A DNA stretch of 64,000 bases from Persicimonas caeni (GTDB lineage: Bacteria > Myxococcota_A > Bradymonadia > Bradymonadales > Bradymonadaceae), in contig NZ_CP041186.1 in assembly GCF_006517175.1 (NCBI RefSeq), positions 4,057,074 to 4,121,073 of the forward strand. The letters are read 5' to 3'. A program made the translations under genes and the position numbers. The notes under the pieces are model-generated. The model saw nothing but the letters and a program-made list of their open reading frames with translations, had not been told where the DNA came from and did no database searches. This document shows, in pieces, positions 32,953 through 41,793 of the stretch (its first letter is position 1; each line of letters starts with the position of its first letter).

Positions 32953-33659
32953 TGCTCTCCAGGCTCTACCTCATTACAAACAGCCGTCAGGCGAGCGCCC
33001 CGTTGCCCACGGTCCTGCGCGCCTGCTTCGACGCAGGCGCAACATTCGTCCAACTGCGCGAAAAGCACCTCTCGCATCGCGAAATCTCCGTGCTCGCCGA
33101 GCATCTGGTGCCCCTCGCACACGACCACGGTGCCCAGATTCTCGTCAACACCTACGCCGACATCGCCCACAAGACAGGCGCCGACGGCGTTCACTTGCCC
33201 ACCGACCGCGTTCAACCAGACCTAGAAGGTCTGCCTCCAAAGGAGCGTCGAGCCATCATTGGAGGCAGCGCTTCCAGCGCTGGTAGGCTGCCTCCGAAGG
33301 AGCGTCGAGCCATCATTGGAGGCAGCGCTTCCAGCGCTGGTCACATAATCGGCGTCTCGACCCACTCGCTTGCCGAGGCCAAAGCCGCCGAGCAAAGCGG
33401 CGCCGACTTCGTCACCTTGAGCCCCATCTTCGAGACGGCCTCCAAGCCCGGCTACGGGCCGGCGCTGGGGCTGGACGAGCTCGCCCGTGTCTGCAAGGCG
33501 ATCGATATCCCGGTTTATGCATTGGCGGGCATCACGCCCGAGCGCGTCGAGGCGTGCCTCGACGCCGGGGCGTACGGTGTGGCGGTGATGGGAGGTGTGA
33601 TGCGGGCCGAGGATGTCGGTGGGGCGGTGGGGGCGTATCTAGAAGCGCTTCGTTTTTAG
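32952..33659 (+). CDS. thiE: Thiamine-phosphate synthase ThiE with an in-frame repeat insertion
   Basis: 235 residues, ATG overlapping the thiG stop. ThiE joins HMP-PP to thiazole phosphate. Family motifs: 'LYLITN', 'FVQLREKHLSHRE', 'ILVNTYADIAHKTGADGVHL', 'IIGVSTHS', 'FVTLSPIFETASKPGYGPAL', 'VYALAGITPE' and 'GVAVMGGVM'. Between 'GVHLP' and 'IIGVSTHS', where the family usually has a short helix-loop, the protein carries two nearly identical 19-residue copies of 'LPPKERRAIIGGSASSAG' (residues 94-131), encoded by a tandem DNA repeat. All conserved motifs are intact on both sides and the frame is kept, so the protein may still be active; the loop lies at the surface between a strand and the phosphate-binding region. 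Confidence 0.93.
   Translation: MLSRLYLITNSRQASAPLPTVLRACFDAGATFVQLREKHLSHREISVLAEHLVPLAHDHGAQILVNTYADIAHKTGADGVHLPTDRVQPDLEGLPPKERRAIIGGSASSAGRLPPKERRAIIGGSASSAGHIIGVSTHSLAEAKAAEQSGADFVTLSPIFETASKPGYGPALGLDELARVCKAIDIPVYALAGITPERVEACLDAGAYGVAVMGGVMRAEDVGGAVGAYLEALRF
33231..33344 (+). repeat. Two 57-bp tandem palindromic units inside thiE
   Basis: Units 33231-33287 and 33288-33344 differ only at one wobble base and in the last codon. Each unit contains inverted words ctgcctcc / ggaggcag and agcgctt / a near-complement cagcgct, like a mobile REP-type element. At 57 bp (19 codons) each copy preserves the reading frame. Confidence 0.9.
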
Positions 33660-33666
33660 CTTCCTG

Positions 33667-34482
33667 TCACCCCACTCCCAAAATCTCCTTCGCCACCTCT
33701 GGCGTGGCAATCTCGCGCCCTTGCTCTTCGGCATACTCGACCACCTTCTCGACGAGCTCCCAGCTCCCCTTCGCCAGCACGCCCTTCTCGACGAAGATAT
33801 TGTCCTCGAGGCCCACACGCACGTGGCCGCCCATGTCGATGGCCTTGTAGGCCAGCGGCAGCTCGTGGCGCCCGATGCCCGCGACCGACCAGGTGCTCCC
33901 CTCGGGGATCATGTCGACCAAGAACTCGAGGTTCTCGGGGCGTCCGCCCATGCCACCGGGCACGCCGAGCACGAAGTCGAAGTGCAGCGGCTCTTCGAGC
34001 AGACCCTCTTTGACTAGGCGCATCGCCGTGTCGACCATGCCCGTGTCGAAGATCTCGATCTCGGGGGTGATGTCGAACTCCTGCAGGCGTTCGGCGATCT
34101 GGCGAATCATCGGCAGAGAGTTCATGAAGACGTCCTCGCCGAAGTTGACCGTGCCGGTGGTCAGCGTGGCCATGTCGGGGCGCAAGTCGAGCGCCTCGAT
34201 GCGCTCTTCGACCGACATCCACACCGCGCCGCCGGTCGAAAACTGCACCAGGATATCGCTGCGCTCGCGGATCTTGTTCAGAATCTGCTCGAACACGTCG
34301 CGCGCCTGGGTCGGCGTGCCGTCGTCCTCGCGGCCGTGCACGTGCACCATACTCGCGCCGGCCTCACGGCAGCGCACCGCCTCTTGGGCGATCTCTTCGG
34401 GCGTGTAGGGCACGTTCGGGTTGTGCTCGCGCATCGTCTCGGCGCCGTCGACGGCGGCGGTGATGATCAAAGGGGTCATCAT
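33667..34482 (-). CDS. kce: 3-keto-5-aminohexanoate cleavage enzyme (BKACE family)
   Basis: 271 residues, a BKACE TIM-barrel. It condenses 3-keto-5-aminohexanoate with acetyl-CoA to give acetoacetate and 3-aminobutyryl-CoA in lysine breakdown. '[14 protein letters not shown]', the Zn-binding 'MVHVHGRE' (His-x-His), '[17 protein letters not shown]', '[11 protein letters not shown]' and '[14 protein letters not shown]' are family signatures. The BKACE family has many substrates; the specific call rests on the overlapping partner gene, which looks like 3-aminobutyryl-CoA ammonia lyase. ATG 34482 overlaps the upstream gene's stop by 4 nt. Confidence 0.85.
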   Translation of the reverse strand: MMTPLIITAAVDGAETMREHNPNVPYTPEEIAQEAVRCREAGASMVHVHGREDDGTPTQARDVFEQILNKIRERSDILVQFSTGGAVWMSVEERIEALDLRPDMATLTTGTVNFGEDVFMNSLPMIRQIAERLQEFDITPEIEIFDTGMVDTAMRLVKEGLLEEPLHFDFVLGVPGGMGGRPENLEFLVDMIPEGSTWSVAGIGRHELPLAYKAIDMGGHVRVGLEDNIFVEKGVLAKGSWELVEKVVEYAEEQGREIATPEVAKEILGVG

Positions 34483-34865
34483 TTCTGAAACTCCTTGGGC
34501 ACCACGCAGGTTCCGGTGGCCCGCACGACGACGATGGGCTCGTCGAGCACCTCGGCCTCCGACGGCTGGTCTGGGTTGTTGGTCAGCTGGATGACCTTGC
34601 GCGCCTCGAACTTCATGCGCCGGCTGGTGTTGCCCGCGTCGGTGATCTCGCCGACCACCTCCAGGTAATCACCCGCTTTGACCGGCGCCAGAAACTCGAC
34701 GTCGTCGTAGGCCCGAAAGAGCCCTTCGTCGCCGTCGTGGCGGATCAACAGCTCGGTCGCGACGTCGCCAAATAGCTTGAGCACCCACGCGCCGTCGACG
34801 AGATCGCCGGCGTAGTGTGCCTGCTCCATTCCAACACGCAGTCGAATCATTACTTCGTCGCTCAT
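34479..34865 (-). CDS. kal: 3-aminobutyryl-CoA ammonia lyase (hot-dog fold)
   Basis: 128 residues, single hot-dog domain. '[31 protein letters not shown]', here shortened, plus '[20 protein letters not shown]' and '[15 protein letters not shown]' match 3-aminobutyryl-CoA / beta-alanyl-CoA ammonia lyases, which release ammonia to give crotonyl-CoA. It is translationally coupled to kce, consistent with the lysine to 3,5-diaminohexanoate pathway. The other genes of that route (kamA, kamDE, kdd) are not in the window. Confidence 0.85.
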   Translation of the reverse strand: MSDEVMIRLRVGMEQAHYAGDLVDGAWVLKLFGDVATELLIRHDGDEGLFRAYDDVEFLAPVKAGDYLEVVGEITDAGNTSRRMKFEARKVIQLTNNPDQPSEAEVLDEPIVVVRATGTCVVPKEFQK

Positions 34866-34979
34866 CTTTCACTCCGGGTCTTGGTTCTCGGTTGTTGGCT
34901 TGGATTTGTAGTAGCGCACCGGCGATTCGGCAAGGGCCTACATTTGGCGCAAGCCTCCCAAGCACGCAATCACCTTCAA

Positions 34980-35022
34980 CCTCCCAAGACCCCAAAACCC
35001 CAAACTCCCAAACCCAAGAACA
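34980..35022. repeat. Octamer-period array (cccaa type)
   Basis: Units cctcccaa, gaccccaa, aaccccaa, actcccaa, acccaaga, period 8. A weak complementary counterpart (gggtcttggttctcgg) lies at 34876-34891 near the kal start. The spacer holds no gene. Confidence 0.6.
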
Positions 35023-35025
35023 ACA

Positions 35026-35051
35026 AAAGGGCGCCTCCAATGGCGCCCTTT
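35026..35051 (-). terminator. Terminator of the anchor-D lipoprotein gene
   Basis: Perfect 10-bp stem AAAGGGCGCC / GGCGCCCTTT, 6-nt loop. On the minus strand it is followed by TTTTGTTGTTCTT. Confidence 0.85.
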
Positions 35052-35100
35052 CGTCTACGTGTCAGCGACTATGACGGCCGCTTGATTCCCCCACTCACCC

Positions 35101-37092
35101 TTACGGGCTTCCCGGGAATCCTTGGTACATGCGGCTGATATTCGTCACGTTAGCGCTAGGCCATGTGATGATCGCTGCGTCCCAGAAGCTGCCGGTACGC
35201 GGCATGTACTTGTTCTCGATTTCCAGCTCGAGCTGGCCACGCACGTAGACTCGAAGCGTGGCGTAGCTCGCGCCCAGCGTGTTGTCGCTGTAGTAGTAGA
35301 CACCGGTCTTGTAGGTCAGGTTTTCCAGCCCACTGTGGTTGATGTTCTCGGGGCCGGCACCGTCGGTGTCGTCGATGTCGAGGCTCGGGTCGTCCGCGCC
35401 GCTTCCCTGCGTGCCCCAGTCGGCCTGCGGGTTGCGCCAGAAGATATCCCAGGGCGGATCGTCCCAGCGGCCGTTCGGGTGCAGGTAGTGCAGGTCGAGG
35501 TCGGTGCCGAACGTGTCGGTCTGGTCCGGGTCACTCGGGGTATCCCACACAAGCTGGACGTGCACGTCGTCCTCGGGCACGGCGATGATGGTGATGATGG
35601 CCGGGTCGCCGCAGCTGGCAGCGCCTTGGTCGTCGTAGACCTTCAGCTCGATTTCGTACTCGCCAGCCAGGTCGAGGAACAGACGCGGCTGCTCGATGTT
35701 GTTGGCCGGGAGCAGACGCTGCGTCGAGCCCTGCGGACGCGACAGGATGGTCCACTCGTAGCGCTCCACCGTGCCGTTCTGGTCGGTCGACTGCGAGCCG
35801 TCGAACTGAATGGTGTTCAGCGGAATCGTCTCGATGGTGGTCTGCTGACGGTTCGTGCCCTGAATCCAGGCGCGCGCTTTGGCCGTCGGGCAGGCGTTGT
35901 CCGAGCCCTCGCCGACGATCGGCAGCTTCAGGATGCCGGTGGCCGGGTCGTTGCTGTTGATGGTGATCTCACCGTTGTAGTTCGTCTCGGTGGCCGGCTC
36001 GAAGGTGACCACGAAGTTGGCCCGCTCCTGCGGCTCGATGGTCGCGATGTCACCGGGGAGGTTGCCCGGCAGGCTGCCATCTTGGATGGCGTAGGCGCCG
36101 CCACCGTCGTCGGTGATGTCGATGCTGCTGATCTCGAGCTGCGAGCTGCGGCTGCAGTTCTCGATGGTCACTGTCTTCTGCGAGGTCTGACCCAGCGAAG
36201 CTTGGCCGAAGTTGACCTCGTCACCCGGGCTGACCTGGATGCAGGCCGCGCCACTGTTGCCGTTGAGCGTGACGATGTGCTGCTCGTTGTCCGGATCGTT
36301 GCTCTCGAAGACCAACTCGCCGGTCTCGGGCAGGTTGTCGTCCGGCTTGAACCACACGCGCACGTCGAACGTATCGTCGGGAGCCAGCGTCTGCGGCCAC
36401 TGGTCGGTGTCGCTGCCAGTATCGCCGACTTCGGCGTCGGGCGCCGGGAAGGTCACGCGGAAGTTGTTGCTTCCGTTGACGTAGATATCGTCGATCTTGA
36501 GGGGAGCAGCACCGAGGTTTTGCACGGTGGTACGCTTCCACGCACCTTCCCAGTTCGGATCGTCCGTATTCGGCGGAACGCGCTCGAAGTTGACGGTGCG
36601 CTCGGTGGCAATTTCAGGGGCCAGACCCGAGGTCGTGATGGGGACTCGGAACTCCGGAGCGTCCGGATCGTTGCTCTCGATGACCAGGTCACCACTGTCG
36701 GTGATCTGGTTTTCGGGAGCGTACTTGAGGTTCAGACTGTGCGAGTCACCCGGCGCGATCTCGAACGACTCGTTGTCCCAGCCGGTATCGCCCCGCCAGA
36801 ACTCACGCTCGCCGTCGTACTGGTCGCCGTCACTCGAGTTATTCTCGTCGATCGAGATCTTCTTGATGCGCAACGTGCCTGTGCCGTCGTTACGGATCAA
36901 AATGCTCTCGAGCGCTTCCCCATTCAGAGGAACCTCGCGGAAGTTGATCGGCGAACCGACCACGTTGATATTTCCGGCTGCGCCAGTATCGATATCTCCG
37001 TTGCCTTCGTCGTCACTACAACCGGTCACGCCGGCGGTCATAACGGCGAGCGCCAACGCAAGGGTCAGTCCCTTTCGCTCCCATCGAGCCAT
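35101..37092 (-). CDS. Choice-of-anchor D / PKD domain lipoprotein
   Basis: 663 residues from ATG 37092, with GGGAG upstream; longer starts add only a basic extension. Lipobox 'TAGVTGC', acidic linker, then three immunoglobulin-like anchor-D (ASH-type) domains with recurring 'VNFERVPPN', 'LVIESNDPDAPEFRVPI', 'LVFESNDPDNEQHIVTL' and 'ITINSNDPATGILKLPI'. A PKD-like domain follows ('FDGSQSTDQNGTVERYEW'). The C-terminal ~160 residues ('DDVHVQLVWDTPS...TDLDLHYLHPNG') resemble a YfaP/DUF2135-type domain. Probably a surface or periplasmic adhesion or scaffold protein. Confidence 0.85.
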   Translation of the reverse strand: MARWERKGLTLALALAVMTAGVTGCSDDEGNGDIDTGAAGNINVVGSPINFREVPLNGEALESILIRNDGTGTLRIKKISIDENNSSDGDQYDGEREFWRGDTGWDNESFEIAPGDSHSLNLKYAPENQITDSGDLVIESNDPDAPEFRVPITTSGLAPEIATERTVNFERVPPNTDDPNWEGAWKRTTVQNLGAAPLKIDDIYVNGSNNFRVTFPAPDAEVGDTGSDTDQWPQTLAPDDTFDVRVWFKPDDNLPETGELVFESNDPDNEQHIVTLNGNSGAACIQVSPGDEVNFGQASLGQTSQKTVTIENCSRSSQLEISSIDITDDGGGAYAIQDGSLPGNLPGDIATIEPQERANFVVTFEPATETNYNGEITINSNDPATGILKLPIVGEGSDNACPTAKARAWIQGTNRQQTTIETIPLNTIQFDGSQSTDQNGTVERYEWTILSRPQGSTQRLLPANNIEQPRLFLDLAGEYEIELKVYDDQGAASCGDPAIITIIAVPEDDVHVQLVWDTPSDPDQTDTFGTDLDLHYLHPNGRWDDPPWDIFWRNPQADWGTQGSGADDPSLDIDDTDGAGPENINHSGLENLTYKTGVYYYSDNTLGASYATLRVYVRGQLELEIENKYMPRTGSFWDAAIITWPSANVTNISRMYQGFPGSP

Positions 37093-37193
37093 TTTATTTC
37101 TCCCTGTTCTCATTTTGCCCCTTCGAAGTCCCAGCGTGCCGGTCATTGTTACTGACAGGCGACACTTGTCTAACCCATCTCAAGAGATTGCGA

Positions 37194-37222
37194 ACTATAG
37201 ATAGCGCGGCCTTCTGAGTCAA
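37194..37222 (-). promoter_or_regulatory. Sigma70-type promoter for the anchor-D lipoprotein gene
   Basis: Minus strand: TTGACT (37217-37222), 17-nt spacer, TATAGT (37194-37199). About 100 nt upstream of the ATG at 37092. One of the best promoter matches in the window. Confidence 0.65.
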
Positions 37223-37384
37223 CTTGCGCCGATTTGAGCACATTTTCGCACATTTATGTGGTTGATCCTGTGCACGTCTTCGGCCTGCTCTGCGACCGTC
37301 GAGATTGATTTACGGATGCCGGTAAACTTTTGGTAAATTTTTTTCGAGTTATTCTGCCCACGCGGCGATTTGGCGCCGCAAACC

Positions 37385-37530
37385 CGTGATCGTCGTCGTG
37401 ATCGTGATCGTGATCGAACAGAAAAGAGCCCATCGCATCTTAGCCGCTGCAGCCTTGCTGTGCATGCTGGCGAGCTGTGCGATACCGCAGAAGACGGCCG
37501 ACGACGATCACGATCACGACGACGATCACG
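37385..37530. repeat. 27-bp perfect inverted repeat spanning the CHAT start codon
   Basis: Arm 1 at 37385-37411 and arm 2 at 37504-37530 are exact reverse complements made of gatcgt / gatcgtcgt words, separated by 92 nt. The spacer codes for the lipoprotein signal peptide of the CHAT gene; arm 1 contains four in-frame GTG codons and arm 2 codes for an Asp/His run. The same word family forms a 28-bp inverted repeat at 41943-42025. Confidence 0.9.
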
Positions 37531-40013
37531 CGGCCGCCTCGCCAGACTTGGAGCTTCGCGACGCGATCGACCACCGTGGCACGGCCGCCGATTGTGCACG
37601 CTACACCGATGCCACCGGCTCGGAGGCTTGGCTCGGCGCCTGGTGCGGCCTGCGCACCCACGATTGGCCGCTGGCTCGCCGGTCGGCGATGGTCGCCCGC
37701 ACCCACTTCGAGGCCGCCGGCGAGCGCCGCCGCCACGTCGAGATGTCGCTCGTCGAGGCGATCGCGGCGCGAGAGGCGGGCGAGGGCGACGCACGGAAGG
37801 CCGCCGAGCGCGCGCATCGATGGTGGCGCGAGGCGAAGATGCCCCTGCACGGCGACCTCAGTGATCGCCACGCCGGTGACCTGCCGTATCTGTTTGCCGC
37901 TGCGCTCGAGCGCGGCTTGCTGCGCGACGAAACGCTATCGCGGCGCATGCTCCTCGACATCGCCTGGGGCGAGTACCGAAGTTTTCGACGGCGCGAGGCT
38001 CTGCCTTATGTCTTGCGCGCGAGGGCGCAGGTCGCCCTCGACGCCGGTTCGATCGGCGAGGCGATCGACCACCTCGAGGAGGCCACCCGTCTCGATCGCC
38101 GCGCCGAGCGCGCAGGGGGGCTTCGCCAGGACCTCGCGCTCTTCGCGCAACTCGCCGACTTGCTCGGTCTGGGAATCAACGCCGGTGGCGTGGTCGACGA
38201 CGCCACGGACGCCGCCGGTCCGAGCCTGTCCGAACTCGACGAAAAACACATCACGCGCCTGCTCCAGACCCCCGCCGGCCGCCGCGCTCTCGCCGACACG
38301 ATCGCCACCCTGCGAAGCGCGCCAAACCTGGCCATCCAGCCGCCGCCGGTGCTCGTGCGCACGCTTCGCGCCCACACCGATTTTGCCGGCTGGGGCGGCG
38401 ATAGCTGGCGGCTGGGCTACCAGGGCGGCCAACTTCTGGTCGAGCGAGGCCACACCGAAGACGCCCGGCGCTACCTCGACGCGGCGGTGCGCACGATCGA
38501 AAGGACCCGCACGAGCCTACCCACTCCCACGCTTCGCCAGCACTTCTTCGCCGACAAGCGAAAGGTGTACATGGCCCTCGTCGACACCCACGTCGGCCTC
38601 GACACTGCCAATCGCGTCCAGGCCGACTACCGCGCCGGCCTGCGGCTCGCCAACGGCTTGAAGGCACGTGGGCTGCTCGATCTGCTAGACGGGCGCATCG
38701 ACGCCACCCTCGCCGCCGAGCGCGAAATGGACGTCGCGCTCGATGCCGACTCGCTCGAGGCCGGCTCACTCAACGGCGCGGCCGACGCGGCGCTCTCCCG
38801 CCTCACACGCTGGCAGAAGGCCGCCGAGAAGACGAGCCCCAGCGCTACGCCCTTTGGCAGTCTGCCCTCCGCGGTGACGTCCAAGCTCGACCGGAAGACC
38901 GCGGTCCTCGAGTATCTGATCATGCCGCGGCGAAGCTATGTGTGGGTGCTGACCGACGACGGTATCGACATGCGTCGCATCGCCGGGCGCGAAGAGATCG
39001 AGCCGCTCGTCGACGCCTTCTTGGGCACCTTCGCCCACAGCGACGATCCCGAGGCCCAAAAGCGCCACCGCAAACTCGCCGAGCGCCTGTACGTGGAGCT
39101 TGTCGGCCCGGTTGAAGACGTCATCAAGGATGTCGATCGATTGGTCATCGCGCCCGACGAAAAGCTCTACGAGTTGCCCTTCGAGGCGCTCGCCAAGCCT
39201 ACGTCGAAGGCGAAGCCGCGCTATGTGGTGCTCGATCGAACCGTCTCGTACACCCCTTCGGCCGCAGTGCTCGCCCGGTTGATCGAGCGCGAGGCCCCGC
39301 CGGCGTCCCAGCGCGCCCTCGTGCTCGGCGCGCCCGACCTCGACCGGCCCGCGATCGACCTGCTCGCGCTCGCCAAAGACCTGCCGGCGTCCGGGATGTT
39401 CACGCTCAGCCACATGTTCCCGGCGCTCCCGGGCGCACGAGCCGAGCTCGACTCCGTCAAGAAGCGCCTCGGGGCGCAATCACTCGACGTCGACACGCTC
39501 ACCGGCAACAAGGCTGCCGAGAGCTGGCTGCGCCAGACCGACCTCGCTCGCTACGGCCTCATTCACTTGGCCACCCACGGGGTGAGCGATGCCCGCCCTC
39601 TGCATATCAACCAGGCAGCCACCCTCGAGTTCCGCCAGCCGGCGCTCTTGCTCAGCCGCACCGACGACGCTCCCGACGACGGCGTGCTCACCCTCGCCGA
39701 ACTCCTCGCGCGCAAAACCTCCGCCCACCTGGTCGTGTTGTCGGGCTGCACGACCGGCCGCGGCTGGCGCACGCTCGGCGAAGGCGCCTACGGGCTGGCC
39801 GGCGCCATCCTCTATACGGGCAGCCACAACGTCATCGCGAGCACGTGGAGCGTGACCGACGACGGCACCACTCGCCTGATGTCCGGGATGTACAAAGCAA
39901 TCGCCGCCGGGGAGGACCCCGCGGCAGCGCTCAGGAAGAGTCAAATCGAGATGGTCCAACGAGGAACGCCGCCCTCGAATTGGGCGGCGTTCCGGTTGGT
40001 CGGAGGCGTTTAG
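37386..40013 (+). CDS. CHAT-domain (caspase-like) protease lipoprotein
   Basis: 875 residues if the first GTG is used; GTG codons at 37398, 37404 and 37410 are also in frame within the repeat and give a more usual basic N-terminus ('EQKRAHRILAAAALLCMLASC', lipobox Cys31). The Asp/His stretch after the Cys is repeat-encoded. The middle is helical, TPR-like ('ARRYLDAAVRTIERTRTSLP'). The C-terminal ~330 residues form a CHAT domain with the catalytic His731 in 'HLATHGVSD' and Cys788 in 'VVLSGCTTGRG', plus 'LYELPFEAL' and 'VIASTWSVTDDGTTRLM'. CHAT proteases are separase/caspase relatives often activated by a partner; the lipid anchor puts this one in the envelope. Substrate unknown. Confidence 0.9.
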   Translation: MIVVVIVIVIEQKRAHRILAAAALLCMLASCAIPQKTADDDHDHDDDHAAASPDLELRDAIDHRGTAADCARYTDATGSEAWLGAWCGLRTHDWPLARRSAMVARTHFEAAGERRRHVEMSLVEAIAAREAGEGDARKAAERAHRWWREAKMPLHGDLSDRHAGDLPYLFAAALERGLLRDETLSRRMLLDIAWGEYRSFRRREALPYVLRARAQVALDAGSIGEAIDHLEEATRLDRRAERAGGLRQDLALFAQLADLLGLGINAGGVVDDATDAAGPSLSELDEKHITRLLQTPAGRRALADTIATLRSAPNLAIQPPPVLVRTLRAHTDFAGWGGDSWRLGYQGGQLLVERGHTEDARRYLDAAVRTIERTRTSLPTPTLRQHFFADKRKVYMALVDTHVGLDTANRVQADYRAGLRLANGLKARGLLDLLDGRIDATLAAEREMDVALDADSLEAGSLNGAADAALSRLTRWQKAAEKTSPSATPFGSLPSAVTSKLDRKTAVLEYLIMPRRSYVWVLTDDGIDMRRIAGREEIEPLVDAFLGTFAHSDDPEAQKRHRKLAERLYVELVGPVEDVIKDVDRLVIAPDEKLYELPFEALAKPTSKAKPRYVVLDRTVSYTPSAAVLARLIEREAPPASQRALVLGAPDLDRPAIDLLALAKDLPASGMFTLSHMFPALPGARAELDSVKKRLGAQSLDVDTLTGNKAAESWLRQTDLARYGLIHLATHGVSDARPLHINQAATLEFRQPALLLSRTDDAPDDGVLTLAELLARKTSAHLVVLSGCTTGRGWRTLGEGAYGLAGAILYTGSHNVIASTWSVTDDGTTRLMSGMYKAIAAGEDPAAALRKSQIEMVQRGTPPSNWAAFRLVGGV

Positions 40014-40029
40014 GGCGCCTTCGCCTGGC

Positions 40030-41301
40030 TCAGCCAGCCACGCACTCGCCTGCATCGCTGCACTGCTGACCGCTCGGGCAATCGCAGCTCGTCTCGCAGC
40101 TCGTCGGGGTGTCGCCGCCGTCGTCGACGCAGGTGTTGGTGCCGGTGTCGCAGATGGTGCCCTCGGCGCAGTCCTGGTTGCAGGTGCACGCGGCGCGGCA
40201 CTCGCCCTCCTGGCAGACTTCGTCACGCGAGCACTCGGCGTTGGTGCGGCAGTCGACGTTCGGGTCGCGGTCGCAGTAGCCGTGCTGGGTGCATACGTAG
40301 CCCGGCTCGCACGAGTCGGTCCCGGCGTCGGACGAGCAGGCCGGACGGCAGGTCGCGTCGACGCAGATCTCGTCGCCGGCGCAGTCGGAGGTGCCGCGGC
40401 ACTCGGTCGGACGGCACACGCCCTGGCGGCAGTGCTCCAGGCGACCACACTCGTCGTCACTCGAGCACGCCGAGTAGCAGGTGCCGTTGACGCACAGCCC
40501 GTCTTCGGAGCACTCGTTGTTGAACACGCAGCTCTCGGTGCCCCCGTCACACACGCCGTCGACGCAGACCTCGCCGGTGGCGCAGTCGCTTCGCGTCTCG
40601 CACTCGGGGCCGGTCTCCGGCACACACTCCTGACGGTCGCAGACCTCGCCGGCGGCGCAGTCGCTGTCGGCGGAACACTCGGCGGTGTCGGGCGCCTCAC
40701 ACTTGTTGTTGACGCAGCTCTCGCCCTGGGCGCAGTCGCTGGCCGTCACACACTCGAGGTTCGGCGCGTCGGCACAGGTGCGAATATTCTCGGAGTTCGG
40801 CTGCGGCAGGCACTGGCGTGCGCCGTTGATGTTGACGCACTCGAAGCCGTCCGCACAGCTCGCCCCGCTGCCGCAAGGCGCCGCGCAGACCCGCTCGGCC
40901 GCTCCGCCGGCGTCGTTTCGAAGCTGGACGCACAGCGCATTCTCGTCGGCGCAATCCGAGTTCGTCTCGCACGCCTGACACAACCCGGCGGTGCCGCGCT
41001 CCTCGGTGTCGCGACTCGCACACGCGTTGTTCACGCAGATCTGGCCGTCGGCGCAGTCGACGTCGCTGTAGCAAAACCCGCCGTCGTCGGGCTGGCTATC
41101 GGTCTCACACGTCGACGGGCAACTCTCCTGGAACCAGCACTCGCGCTCGCAGTTTCCGTACGGGTCGCAATACGTCTCGCAGACCTCGTACTGATAACAG
41201 CAATCGCCGCTGCCACCGTTTCCGTCGGTGATCAAACAGCCCGATCCCAGACCCAGCGCCATCAGGGCTGCGGTCATCAATGTCCAGGCAAGGCGCTTCA
41301 T
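40030..41301 (-). CDS. Cys-rich Dickkopf-like repeat lipoprotein
   Basis: 423 residues, ATG 41301 with GGAGG upstream. Signal with lipobox 'LGSGC', a Cys/Tyr-rich start ('CCYQYEVCETYC'), then about ten repeats of the form C-x-x-x-S-D-C-A-x-G-E-x-C-V-x-x-x-C ('ECSADSDCAAGEVCDRQEC'). These disulfide modules are common in Myxococcota surface proteins. No catalytic site is visible. Convergent with the CHAT gene, only 16 nt between stops. A shorter module of the same type occurs in the third part of the giant 50-59 kb frame. Confidence 0.85.
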   Translation of the reverse strand: MKRLAWTLMTAALMALGLGSGCLITDGNGGSGDCCYQYEVCETYCDPYGNCERECWFQESCPSTCETDSQPDDGGFCYSDVDCADGQICVNNACASRDTEERGTAGLCQACETNSDCADENALCVQLRNDAGGAAERVCAAPCGSGASCADGFECVNINGARQCLPQPNSENIRTCADAPNLECVTASDCAQGESCVNNKCEAPDTAECSADSDCAAGEVCDRQECVPETGPECETRSDCATGEVCVDGVCDGGTESCVFNNECSEDGLCVNGTCYSACSSDDECGRLEHCRQGVCRPTECRGTSDCAGDEICVDATCRPACSSDAGTDSCEPGYVCTQHGYCDRDPNVDCRTNAECSRDEVCQEGECRAACTCNQDCAEGTICDTGTNTCVDDGGDTPTSCETSCDCPSGQQCSDAGECVAG

Positions 41302-41442
41302 GACATTCCTCCAGAGGGATTCTCAGATCTATCTATGTGCATTGTGGCGCATTTCGCGCGCAATTTCATCTTTGTCATGGGGTGAGACGAGCAGAGGCAG
41401 AAGATATTCAAAAAGATTAGAAACTTCATCATGGGCCCTCGA

Positions 41443-41546
41443 ACGTGCACGTGCACCTGAACGCAAACGGCAGTTCACCCTGCAGTGAGCTCGACGACGG
41501 CCACGAACCCCCGAGCAAGCTCACTCGCTCACTTCGAAAGTCGTTG
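41443..41546 (+). repeat. Long direct repeat, left copy
   Basis: About 104 nt beginning gaacgtgcacgtgcacctg. It is nearly identical (a few mismatches and one base of length) to 42990-43092. An inverted fragment (acgttcaggtgcacgt) lies at 41584-41599. The spacer 41302-42627 contains no credible gene; short frames across it are repeat-encoded. Confidence 0.9.
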
Positions 41547-41642
41547 CTAGGCCGGCCTCCAAGCAGAAACAAAGACCGTTCACGTTCAGGTGCACGTCTC
41601 ACCATCCAACACAAATGGCGGAGGCGAACAACCGGGTCGGGG

Positions 41643-41776
41643 CGCGCGGCGTCCTCGCCCGCCCTGGGGCGCCCCCGCCCCAGCCGGGCCGCGCGGCGTC
41701 CTCGCCCGCCCTGGGGCGTCACCGCCCCAGCCGGGCCGCGCGGCGTCCTCGCCCGCCCTGGGGCGTCACCGCCCCA
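41643..41776. repeat. Three 47-bp tandem units, each a stem-loop
   Basis: Units begin at 41643, 41690 and 41737. Each holds a perfect CTGGGGCG / CGCCCCAG stem with a 4-nt loop, except that the first unit has CCCC in the loop position where the others have TCAC. Confidence 0.9.
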
Positions 41777-41793
41777 GCTTGCGTGTCTTTTGC

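Noticed and set aside
41643-41776. CRISPR array
   Set aside because: The 47-bp units abut with no unique spacers, there are only three, and no cas gene is present.
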